This document shows positions 1 to 5,891 of a stretch of DNA of 9,400 nt, in pieces. Made by a program: the position numbers and the translations under genes. The first letter of the stretch is position 1. Each line of letters starts with the position of its first letter. This DNA comes from Thermodesulfobacteriota bacterium (GTDB lineage Bacteria > Desulfobacterota > DSM-4660 > Desulfatiglandales > HGW-15). A model generated the notes under the pieces. It was given only the letters and a program-made list of their open reading frames with translations. It searched no databases and was not told the origin of the DNA. Location: contig JALOPA010000173.1 of assembly GCA_025454125.1 (NCBI GenBank), positions 1-9,400 on the forward strand, in the 5' to 3' direction.

Positions 1-1
1 G

Positions 2-304
2 CCCGGCGCTTTCGAGATTCCTTTGACCGCGAAGAAACTCGCTGAAAGCGGAAAAGTGGACGCGGTGATCTGCCTCGGCGCCGTGATCCGGGGCTCCACG
101 CCTCACTTCGACTACGTGGCGGCAGAGGTGTCCAAGGGAATTGCCGTGGTGTCCCTGGAGACCAAGGTCCCGGTCGCCTTCGGGGTGCTGACGACGGATA
201 ACCTGGAACAGGCCATTGAGCGGGCAGGCACCAAATCGGGAAACAAGGGTTGGGATGCGGCCTTGGCGGCCATGGAAATGGTCAACCTCTTCAAGCAACT
301 CTAG
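2..304 (+). CDS. ribH: 6,7-dimethyl-8-ribityllumazine synthase (RibH), 5'-truncated by window edge
   Basis: Lumazine synthase condenses 5-amino-6-ribitylamino-uracil with 3,4-dihydroxy-2-butanone 4-phosphate, the penultimate step of riboflavin synthesis, in the cytoplasm. The frame is open from base 2 and the first visible residues, [14 protein letters not shown], match the conserved family segment just before mid-protein, so roughly the first 55-60 residues lie outside the window. The motif [14 protein letters not shown] carries the catalytic His (of PHFDY), equivalent to His88 of the Bacillus enzyme. [20 protein letters not shown] and the [14 protein letters not shown] tail are typical of the family C-terminus. 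An internal TTG at 23 is only the first start-like codon in the window, not the true start. In related genomes ribH is followed closely by nusB; here a 366-nt gap with a large palindrome separates them. Identification is very secure. Confidence 0.96.
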   Translation, partial: PGAFEIPLTAKKLAESGKVDAVICLGAVIRGSTPHFDYVAAEVSKGIAVVSLETKVPVAFGVLTTDNLEQAIERAGTKSGNKGWDAALAAMEMVNLFKQL

Positions 305-325
305 GTCTGCAAAGCCCTCGGTGAG

Positions 326-342
326 CCGGGGGGGAGTCCCGG
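326..342. other. Small GC hairpin after ribH
   Basis: CCGGG (326-330) pairs with CCCGG (338-342) around a 7-nt loop, 22 nt after the ribH stop. No T-tract follows, so it is not a convincing intrinsic terminator; transcription may continue into nusB. Confidence 0.35.
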
Positions 343-357
343 ACGCGCACCGGTAAC

Positions 358-611
358 CGTTTAGCTCTTTGAAATAAAAACAGAAAATGGCCATAGGAGC
401 CCCTCTAAAAACAGAAGAACGAAGACGCCACACCTCAATGGCGAGCTCCAGGCCATGGGTGAGGCGCTTTGGTGCCACGGACAAGCGACTTCTGCTTGTC
501 CGTGCCACTCTTCGCTGCCCCCTATTTGCAGAGTCTTTCCCGCACGCTCTTCGTTTTCTGTTTTTAGAGGGGCTCCCACGGCCTGAGCCATCCATTTCAA
601 AGAGCTAAACG
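358..611. repeat. 254-bp nested palindrome with terminal inverted repeats (MITE-like or structured RNA)
   Basis: Bases 358-375 (start CGTTTAGCTC) are the perfect reverse complement of 594-611. Inside, 396-416 pairs perfectly with 556-576 (21 bp), extended by 418-425 with 548-555 after a one-base bulge at 417, and outward by GGCC 389-392 with 580-583. At the centre, 476-486 pairs with 494-504 around a 7-nt loop, continued by 472-474 with 506-508 across a C-C mismatch. The left arm holds a further hairpin (433-442 with 452-464, 3-nt bulge) and the right arm a weaker one (CTGC 515-518 with GCAG 528-531). No transposase and no clear target-site duplication are visible. It is the main content of the ribH-nusB gap. 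Reading it as a non-autonomous mobile element is inference; a structured RNA is the alternative. The inverted-repeat structure itself is directly visible. Confidence 0.85.
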
Positions 612-670
612 ATTATGCGCACCGGCTCGGCTCGTGCCGGCAGAGAGGGGATGATCGAGAACAGAAGGTC

Positions 671-1102
671 ATGGGAAAAAGGCGTCGGGCGAGGGAACTC
701 GCCATCCAGGTTCTTTTTCATATGGAGTACAACCCAGGCGATCCGGGCCAGAGCTTTGATCGGGTCTGCGAGAGCTTTGGCCCGCCCAAGGAGGTGAGGG
801 ACTACTCCAGGGAAGTGGTGAAGGGCGTCTGCGAAAACAAGGCGAACCTGGACCGTTTGATTCGCGGGTCTTCGAAGAACTGGCGCGTGGAGCGGATGTC
901 CCGCGTGGATCGGAACATCCTGCGCATGGCCGTCTACGAAGTGGTGTACAGGAAGGATGTGCCGCCGAAAGTCTCCATTGACGAGGCGGTGGAGCTGGGA
1001 AAGCGCTTCGGCACGGAGGAGTCGGGCGCGTTCATCAACGGGATCCTGGATCACATTTACAACGAGCTGAAGGTGGAGGAAGCGAAGCACCCGGGACGTT
1101 AG
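671..1102 (+). CDS. nusB: Transcription antitermination factor NusB
   Basis: NusB binds boxA RNA together with NusE (ribosomal protein S10) and supports antitermination, mainly of rRNA operons, in the cytoplasm. The 143-residue length is normal for the all-helical family. The basic N-terminus MGKRRRARELAIQVLF (residues 1-16) is the usual RNA-binding first helix. The C-terminal block PPKVSIDEAVELGKRFG followed by SGAFINGILDHI (about 98-129) is the family signature. The ATG at 671 is chosen because the family typically starts with M-x-K/R-R-x-x-A-R-E; the upstream AGAAGG sits only about 2 nt from it, so the ribosome site is weak or poorly spaced. It probably belongs to the ribH-nusB-leuS transcription unit, although both flanking gaps carry repeats. 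Confidence 0.97.
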   Translation: MGKRRRARELAIQVLFHMEYNPGDPGQSFDRVCESFGPPKEVRDYSREVVKGVCENKANLDRLIRGSSKNWRVERMSRVDRNILRMAVYEVVYRKDVPPKVSIDEAVELGKRFGTEESGAFINGILDHIYNELKVEEAKHPGR

Positions 1103-1130
1103 CCGGACCCTGTGGAGACAAGGTTCACCA

Positions 1131-1169
1131 GAGGCATGGCTGAAAGAAGAATTCTTTCGTCCATGCCTC
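1131..1169. other. 39-nt hairpin between nusB and leuS
   Basis: GAGGCATGG (1131-1139) pairs with CCATGCCTC (1161-1169), then a 2x2 mismatch, then GAAAGAA (1142-1148) with TTCTTTC (1152-1158) around a GAA loop. It begins 28 nt after the nusB stop. The stem is terminator-sized but no T-tract follows on either strand, so an intrinsic terminator is not supported. It could be an RNA processing or stability element, or an old repeat. Confidence 0.6.
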
Positions 1170-1237
1170 GTGTCTTAAAATAACAGAACCGGGTGTTTGC
1201 TGAAAATCGCCCAGCACCGTGAAGAGGGACAAGGAAC

Positions 1238-1274
1238 CGTTCGGCACGCTCACGGCCCTGAGCGAGGTCGAGGG
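1238..1274. repeat. Short palindromic repeat of the widespread CTGAGCGA-GTCGA type
   Basis: An imperfect palindrome centred on GCTCACGGCCCTGAGC: CGCTCA (1247-1252) pairs with TGAGCG (1259-1264) around a 6-nt loop, with TCGGC (1241-1245) and GGTCGA (1266-1271) as related outer parts. Its minus-strand translations contain the strings STSLRAVS and LDLAQGRERAER, which recur in spurious hypothetical ORFs of many bacterial genomes that carry this repeat family. The family assignment rests on recall of that pattern, not a search. Confidence 0.6.
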
Positions 1275-1386
1275 GCAAGGGACGAGTTCCAAGAACAAAA
1301 CACGGACTTCTCGCTCGGGACTCGTCACGGGTCACCCCTTGTGTTCAGCGGCCGAAGACAAGAAGGATGGAAGGTAGCGGAATCGT

Positions 1387-3963
1387 ATGAAATACAACCC
1401 TCAGGAAATCGAAAAAAAATGGCAGGAGCAGTGGGAAAAGGAGAAGCTGTTCAAGGTCACCGAAAACCCCAACCGGGAGAAGTACTATCTGCTGGAGATG
1501 TTCCCCTATCCCTCAGGAAGAATCCACATGGGGCACGTGCGCAACTACACCATCGGGGACGTGGTGGCCCGGTACAAGAGGATGAAGGGCAAGAACGTGC
1601 TTCACCCCATGGGCTGGGACGCCTTCGGGTTGCCGGCGGAGAACGCGGCCATCGAGAACAAGACGCACCCGGCGCGGTGGACTTACAACAACATCGACTA
1701 CATGAAAGCCCAGCTCAAGCGCATGGGCTTCAGCTATGACTGGGACCGCGAGGTGGCCACGTGTAACCCCGAATACTACCGCTGGGAGCAGCTCGTGTTC
1801 ACGCGGATGTTCGAAAAGGGCTTGGCCTACAAGAAACGGACCTTCGTGAACTGGTGCGAGAGCTGCCAGACCGTGCTGGCCAAGGAGCAGGTCGAGAACG
1901 GCCGATGCTGGAGACACTCGGACCGTGAAGTGACGCTCAAGGAGATGGACAGCTGGTTTTTCAAAATCACGGACTATGCCGAGGAGATGCTGGAACACTG
2001 TGACAAGCTGCCGGGGTGGCCGGAACGGGTTCTCACCATGCAGAAAAACTGGATCGGCAAAAGCTACGGCGCCATCATCCAGTTTCCGGTCAAGGGATCC
2101 AAGGACGTGATCGAGGTGTACACCACGAGGCAGGACACGCTCTTTGGCGCGACGTTTCTGTGTTTTGCCCCGGAGCATCCCCTGCTGAAGACCCTCGTCC
2201 GGGGGCAGCCTCAGGAACAGGAAGTCCTTTCCTTCATCGAGAAGACGCTCAAGGTGGACAGCTACATCCGCACCGCGGATCTGACGGTGAAGGAGGGCGT
2301 GTTTACGGGCTGTTACTGCATCAATCCCATGACCCGGGAAGAGATCCCCATCTACGTGGCCAACTTCGTCCTCTTCGATTACGGGACCGGAGCGATCATG
2401 GCGGTCCCCACCCACGACCAGAGGGACTTCGAGTTTGCCAAGAAGTACGGCCTGCGACTCCGGGTCGTGATCAAGCCCTTGGACCGCGATCTGTCCGAGC
2501 AGACCATGACCGAGGCGTACGTGGAAGAGGGGATCCTCGTCAACTCGGGCCCTTTCAACGGGCTGCGGAACCTGGAAGCGCTGGATCGCATCGCGGATGA
2601 TCTGGAGTCCAAAGGAATCGGGCACAAGACCGTGAACTACCGGCTCAGGGACTGGAACATCTCGAGACAGCGGTATTGGGGCGCGCCGATCCCCATCATC
2701 ACCTGTGAGCGGTGCGGGACCCTCCCTGTGCCGGAGAAAGACCTTCCCGTGGTGCTCCCCCTGAATCTGGAGCTCAGACCCAACGGCGGGTCTCCTCTGC
2801 CCTTTGAGGCTTCCTTTCACGAGGTCTCCTGCCCGAAGTGCGGAGCCAAGGCCAGGAGAGAGACGGACACCATGGACACCTTCGTGGAGTCCTCCTGGTA
2901 CTTCGACCGCTTTGCCTGCGCGGACTATGACCAGGGCCCCATCGACAAGGAGCGGGTCGAGTACTGGCTGCCCGTGGACCAGTACATCGGAGGCATCGAG
3001 CACGCCATCCTCCATCTTCTCTACTCCCGCTTCTACACGCGGGTGCTGCGGGATTTCGGCGAGGTGACCTTCAGCGAGCCTTTCACCAATCTGCTGACCC
3101 AGGGCATGGTGTGCAAGGAAACGCAGGAGTGCCCGAACCACGGCTATCTCTTCCCCAAGGAAGTGCAGGACGGCCGGTGCACCCGCTGCCAGTCGCCGGT
3201 GATCGTGGGGCCCACGCTCAAGATGTCCAAGTCCAAGAAAAACGTGGTGGACCCGGAAGACCTGATCCAGCGATACGGCGCCGACACGGTGCGCATGTTT
3301 TGTCTCTTCGCTTCTCCGCCGGAAAGGGATCTGGAGTGGAGCGACCAGGGAGTGGACGGGTCGTTCCGGTTTCTCCACCGCGTGTGGCGGCTGGTGGACG
3401 AGAACCTGGAGCCCTTGAAGGCCGCTGCCCTCTTTGGCGGAGAGGAAGCGCTGCCGGAGGACTTGAAGGACCTTCACCGCAAGACCCACCAGACCATCAA
3501 GAAGGTATCCAACGACATCGAAGACCGGTTTCACTTCAACACCGCCATCAGTGCCGTGATGGAACTGGTCAACGACATCCATAAGGTCCTGGCGGGTTCG
3601 GAAAAGCCCTCAACCCTCGCGTGGTCGGTCGTCAAGGAAGCCGTGGAGACTACGGTGCTTCTCCTGAGCCCGGTGGTGCCTCACATCACGGAGGAGCTCT
3701 GGAAAATGCTGGGTCACCAGGACCTGCTCCTGGAGGTCGCGTGGCCCGCCCACCGGGACGAGGCGCTCGAAGTGGCCAAGAGGCTCATCGTGCTTCAGGT
3801 CAACGGCAAGGTGAGGGACCGGATGGAGGTTCCGGCCTCCTTCACGGAAAAGGAGATCGAAGCGCAGGCCTTGTCCAACGAGAGGGTCCGGAGCTTCATC
3901 GGCCAGAAGCCGGTGAAGAAAGTGATCGTGGTGGGACAAAAACTGGTCAACGTGGTGGTGTAG
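1387..3963 (+). CDS. leuS: Leucyl-tRNA synthetase (LeuRS)
   Basis: Class Ia synthetase that charges tRNA-Leu with leucine using ATP, with editing of mischarged products. The 858 residues match the family (about 860 in E. coli). The Rossmann fold carries the HIGH-type motif HMGH (47-50) and KMSKS (612-616). The CP1 editing domain shows TTRQDT (246-251; T251 corresponds to the specificity Thr252 of E. coli, and Q249 replaces the usual Pro) and AVPTHDQRD (339-347) with the key Asp at 347. Three candidate zinc sites are visible: C157/C160/C174/H177, C440/C443/C482/C485, and C582/H585/C598/C601 just before KMSKS. The C-terminus [12 protein letters not shown] and the final VNVVV are family-typical. 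The ATG at 1387 gives the canonical [13 protein letters not shown] start and follows GGAAGG by 12 nt. lptE starts 11 nt after the stop. Confidence 0.98.
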   Translation: MKYNPQEIEKKWQEQWEKEKLFKVTENPNREKYYLLEMFPYPSGRIHMGHVRNYTIGDVVARYKRMKGKNVLHPMGWDAFGLPAENAAIENKTHPARWTYNNIDYMKAQLKRMGFSYDWDREVATCNPEYYRWEQLVFTRMFEKGLAYKKRTFVNWCESCQTVLAKEQVENGRCWRHSDREVTLKEMDSWFFKITDYAEEMLEHCDKLPGWPERVLTMQKNWIGKSYGAIIQFPVKGSKDVIEVYTTRQDTLFGATFLCFAPEHPLLKTLVRGQPQEQEVLSFIEKTLKVDSYIRTADLTVKEGVFTGCYCINPMTREEIPIYVANFVLFDYGTGAIMAVPTHDQRDFEFAKKYGLRLRVVIKPLDRDLSEQTMTEAYVEEGILVNSGPFNGLRNLEALDRIADDLESKGIGHKTVNYRLRDWNISRQRYWGAPIPIITCERCGTLPVPEKDLPVVLPLNLELRPNGGSPLPFEASFHEVSCPKCGAKARRETDTMDTFVESSWYFDRFACADYDQGPIDKERVEYWLPVDQYIGGIEHAILHLLYSRFYTRVLRDFGEVTFSEPFTNLLTQGMVCKETQECPNHGYLFPKEVQDGRCTRCQSPVIVGPTLKMSKSKKNVVDPEDLIQRYGADTVRMFCLFASPPERDLEWSDQGVDGSFRFLHRVWRLVDENLEPLKAAALFGGEEALPEDLKDLHRKTHQTIKKVSNDIEDRFHFNTAISAVMELVNDIHKVLAGSEKPSTLAWSVVKEAVETTVLLLSPVVPHITEELWKMLGHQDLLLEVAWPAHRDEALEVAKRLIVLQVNGKVRDRMEVPASFTEKEIEAQALSNERVRSFIGQKPVKKVIVVGQKLVNVVV

Positions 3964-3965
3964 GA

Positions 3966-3994
3966 ATAGGTCGTATGAGTCCTATAAGACCTAT
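3966..3994 (+). promoter_or_regulatory. Possible hairpin enclosing the lptE start
   Basis: ATAGGTC (3966-3972) pairs perfectly with GACCTAT (3988-3994). The 15-nt loop contains the lptE ATG (3975-3977), and the left arm holds part of its likely ribosome site (GGAATAGG, 3963-3970). A second CCTATA copy at 3981-3986 offers an alternative partner for the same left arm. Ribosomes ending leuS at 3961-3963 would disturb the fold, so it could couple lptE to leuS translation. The pairing is seen; the role is inferred. Confidence 0.45.
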
Positions 3995-4541
3995 ACTTCG
4001 GGTTTTAGACTGGGCGATTCTTGCGGCCGCTTTTTTCCTTGCGGCTTGCGGCTATCAGTTCAGGGCCGACGGCGAGCCCGTGGGGATCCAGCTCGAGAGC
4101 CTGGCCATCCCCCTGTTTTCAAGCACCTCCAGCGAGATCGGGTTTGAAGCGGATTTCACCAAGATGATCCGGCAGGAGTTCATCAGCCACGGCAGGGTGC
4201 CCATTGTGACCGAGGACAAGGCTCAGGCCGTGCTTGTGGGGAGGATCGTGGAGGTCCGGGCCGACCCTCTGACCTATCGGTCCCAGGACGTCACGGTCGG
4301 GGGCTACACGTCCACCTACGAAGTCACCAAGTCCCGCAAACTCAGGGTGAGACTGGAGGTTCAGCTGATGGACAGGCGATCAGGCAAAGTCATCTGGCGC
4401 GAAGCGGGCATGGAAGATCAAGCCAGCTACGCGGTCAGCGGCGATCCGCTGGAAATGCGCTACACCGAGCAGCAGGCCCTGGAGAGAATTGCCAGCCGGC
4501 TGGCCAAACGGATCTATTTGCGAACTATGGAACGATTCTGA
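3975..4541 (+). CDS. lptE: LPS-assembly lipoprotein LptE
   Basis: LptE is an outer-membrane lipoprotein that plugs the LptD barrel and helps insert lipopolysaccharide into the outer leaflet. The 188-residue product begins with a short basic stretch and a hydrophobic segment (about residues 11-23) ending in the lipobox LAAC, giving acylation at Cys25 after signal peptidase II cleavage. The mature protein starts CGYQFRA, matching the C-G-Y-x-F opening of LptE/RlpB proteins. The following region (LAIPLFSSTSSEIGFEADFTKMI, about 45-67, then VGRIVEV and later VIWRE) fits the family's alpha/beta fold. The start at 3975 is the only ATG giving an intact signal peptide; the open frame upstream is a shadow of leuS. 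Its stop overlaps the holA start by one base. Sequence conservation in LptE is low, so the call also rests on its place between leuS and holA. Confidence 0.9.
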   Translation: MSPIRPILRVLDWAILAAAFFLAACGYQFRADGEPVGIQLESLAIPLFSSTSSEIGFEADFTKMIRQEFISHGRVPIVTEDKAQAVLVGRIVEVRADPLTYRSQDVTVGGYTSTYEVTKSRKLRVRLEVQLMDRRSGKVIWREAGMEDQASYAVSGDPLEMRYTEQQALERIASRLAKRIYLRTMERF

Positions 4542-5563
4542 TGTCCGGTGATCTTCAGCCAGAGGATGTCCTGGAAGCGGCGAAGAAAGGGCAGGTGGCT
4601 CCCTTCTATCTCTTTTACGGGCCGGGAGAGTTCCGCATGGAGAGGATGCTGGCCGGCCTGAAGACGATGCTGGTGCCGGAGTCGGCAAAGGATTTCAATC
4701 TCGAAATCCTTTATGGAGACGACAGATCCGGGGATCAGCCCGTTGGGCCGGAGCAGATCATCAACAAGGCCAGTTCCATGCCCTTCCTGGCCCAGCGCCG
4801 CCTCATTATCGTCCGCAGGACGGAAGCCTTCAGCGCGGCGCAACTGGAGAGATTCCTTCCCTACCTTGAAAAGCCCTCGCCCTCGACGTGCCTGATATTC
4901 CTGTCCAACCGGACCAACTTCAATGAGAAGTTCTACAAGAAGTTCAGATCCGAAAGGGCGGCGGTACTCTTCGACGAGCTGAAGGGGAACCAGATCCTGC
5001 CCTGGATCAAGAAGACGGCTTCCGAGGAGTTGGGCATGACCCTGGGCGCGGAAGCCTGCGCGTATCTTCATGCGGTGATGGGAAACAGGCCGAGAGAGCT
5101 TTATTCGGAGATGGAAAAGCTTCGCCTGAGATACGGAAAAGCGGTGAGCCTCGACCAGATCAAGGAGGCGGTGGCTCACAGCCGGGTCTACTCGGTCTTT
5201 GAGCTCATGGATGCCGTCTCCGCAAAGGACTGCGGCGCCTCGCTGCGGATCCTCAAGAGATACCTGGAAGAGGGGGATCTCCGGGAGGCTCCCCTGGGGC
5301 TCATCACGATGCTCAACCGGCAGATCAGACTCCTTTGGCAAACCAAGGGGGTTCTGTCGAAGAGGGGAGGAGCGCAGGACGTTCAGAAGAAGACGGGGCT
5401 GAGCGGCTTCCCGGTCAGGAAGTTGATGGAACAGGCCCCGCGCTGGAACGAGAAGCAACTGCAAAGCGCGCTGGACCGGCTGCGCTGGTCCGACGATCGT
5501 CTGAAATCGGGGGCCAGCGCGCAGGTGATCCTGGAAACGCTTATTCTTTCGCTTTGCAGTTAA
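4541..5563 (+). CDS. holA: DNA polymerase III subunit delta (clamp loader)
   Basis: The delta subunit opens the beta sliding clamp as part of the clamp-loader complex during replication, in the cytoplasm. The 340 residues match the usual length. The N-terminal AAA-like domain contains APFYLFYGPGEFRMERML (about 20-37), a degenerate P-loop as expected for delta, which does not hydrolyse ATP. SSMPFLAQRRLIIVRR (about 78-93) is the conserved beta-strand block, and TCLIFLSNRTNFNEKFYK lies near 119-136. Domain II has PWIKKTASEELGM and GNRPRELYSEMEKLRLR (about 184-200), followed by YSVFELMDAVSAKD (about 220-233). The ATG shares its A with the lptE TGA (TGATG), showing translational coupling. The stop (5561-5563) abuts the ancestral rpsT stop on the other strand. 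Confidence 0.95.
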   Translation: MSGDLQPEDVLEAAKKGQVAPFYLFYGPGEFRMERMLAGLKTMLVPESAKDFNLEILYGDDRSGDQPVGPEQIINKASSMPFLAQRRLIIVRRTEAFSAAQLERFLPYLEKPSPSTCLIFLSNRTNFNEKFYKKFRSERAAVLFDELKGNQILPWIKKTASEELGMTLGAEACAYLHAVMGNRPRELYSEMEKLRLRYGKAVSLDQIKEAVAHSRVYSVFELMDAVSAKDCGASLRILKRYLEEGDLREAPLGLITMLNRQIRLLWQTKGVLSKRGGAQDVQKKTGLSGFPVRKLMEQAPRWNEKQLQSALDRLRWSDDRLKSGASAQVILETLILSLCS

Positions 5564-5801
5564 GCGGGCTTGGCCGAGGCGGCCCTGTTGACGGCACGGG
5601 CAAGGCGGGAGATTTTCCTGGAAGCTTTTTTCCTGTGGATGACGCCTTTTGTGGCACTCCGGTGCAGCGTGGAAACCGCTTTCTTGAACTTCCTCGCACT
5701 TCTTTGACCACGGACTTTGCCCTGGTCTTGTGAGTGAGGTTCCTGAGCTTCCGGGTCTTGCTCTGTCTGGCCCTTTTGAGGGCGGAAGGATGATTAGCCA
5801 A
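5541..5801 (-). pseudogene. rpsT: 30S ribosomal protein S20 (rpsT), frameshifted with an internal deletion
   Basis: S20 is a primary 16S-rRNA-binding protein of the small subunit. Residues 1-36 (MANHPSALKRARQSKTRKLR through VVKEVR) are a normal S20 N-terminal helix. After 5694 this frame reads a non-S20 tail and stops at 5541, inside the holA end (86 aa). The expected S20 C-terminus (KFKKAVSTLHRSATKGVIH through SRLARAVN) lies in another frame of the same strand, 5691-5560, ending in TAA at 5562-5560. Only 5 nt (5696-5692) separate the two halves, where a typical S20 has about a dozen more residues; 34 or 37 missing nt would restore frame and usual length. The start is TTG with AAGGAG (5815-5810) 8 nt upstream; the E. 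coli rpsT gene also starts with UUG. Either a genuine disabling deletion or a sequence/assembly error is possible, so the functional state is unsure; the identity is secure. Confidence 0.85.
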
Positions 5802-5815
5802 ATCCTGATCTCCTT

Positions 5816-5844
5816 TTGGAAAGGTTAACGGAATTCCGTAAAAT
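5816..5844 (+). promoter_or_regulatory. Putative sigma-70 promoter for murJ
   Basis: TTGGAA (5816-5821) is 17 bp upstream of TAAAAT (5839-5844). A start near 5851 would leave about 40 nt before the murJ ATG. It interlocks with the rpsT promoter: the two -10 boxes lie 4 bp apart on opposite strands. This is pattern matching only. Confidence 0.4.
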
Positions 5845-5848
5845 GATC

Positions 5849-5877
5849 TAAATAGACCAAACCCATCGGGTTGTCAA
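5849..5877 (-). promoter_or_regulatory. Putative sigma-70 promoter for rpsT
   Basis: On the minus strand a perfect TTGACA (5877-5872) is followed after 17 bp by TATTTA (5854-5849), a weaker -10. A start near 5842 would give a leader of about 40 nt before the TTG at 5801, with AAGGAG well placed within it. Confidence 0.55.
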
Positions 5878-5891
5878 CAGATTTTGTCACA

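Larger units (their letters stand above)
1103..1386. other. nusB-leuS intergenic region, non-coding
   Basis: This 284-nt stretch contains the hairpin at 1131-1169, the palindromic repeat at 1238-1274 and a further loose inverted pair, GACGAGT (1281-1287) with ACTCGTC (1320-1326). Minus-strand ORFs here are translations of the repeat and are not credible genes. The leuS ribosome site lies at its end (GGAAGG 1369-1374, 12 nt before the ATG). A TAAAAT at 1176-1181 resembles a -10 box but has no good -35 partner. Confidence 0.6.

Noticed and set aside
361..608. Two small opposite-strand ORFs (79 and 73 aa) ending in the same ISKS/SISKS residues
   Set aside because: They read the two arms of the same palindrome; the shared ends are a symmetry artefact and neither has a credible ribosome site.
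358..611. Integron attC site or cassette boundary
   Set aside because: The ends read GTTTAGC...GCTAAAC, which fit neither the RYYYAAC nor the GTTRRRY consensus and are in the reverse order; the element is also longer than typical attC sites.
358..611. Retron-like or group II intron RNA
   Set aside because: No reverse transcriptase or intron-encoded protein lies nearby, and no intron domain V-like motif was seen.
1176..1181. TAAAAT as a -10 box for a leuS promoter
   Set aside because: No acceptable -35 hexamer at 16-18 bp; the upstream bases belong to the hairpin.
1099..1335. Minus-strand small ORFs between nusB and leuS
   Set aside because: They translate the hairpin and the palindromic repeat; the STSLRA and LDLAQGRER strings mark repeat-derived false ORFs.
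1513..3582. 689-aa open frame antisense to leuS
   Set aside because: Long antisense frames are common in high-GC genes; the product is His/Val/Leu-rich low-complexity sequence and leuS is unambiguous.
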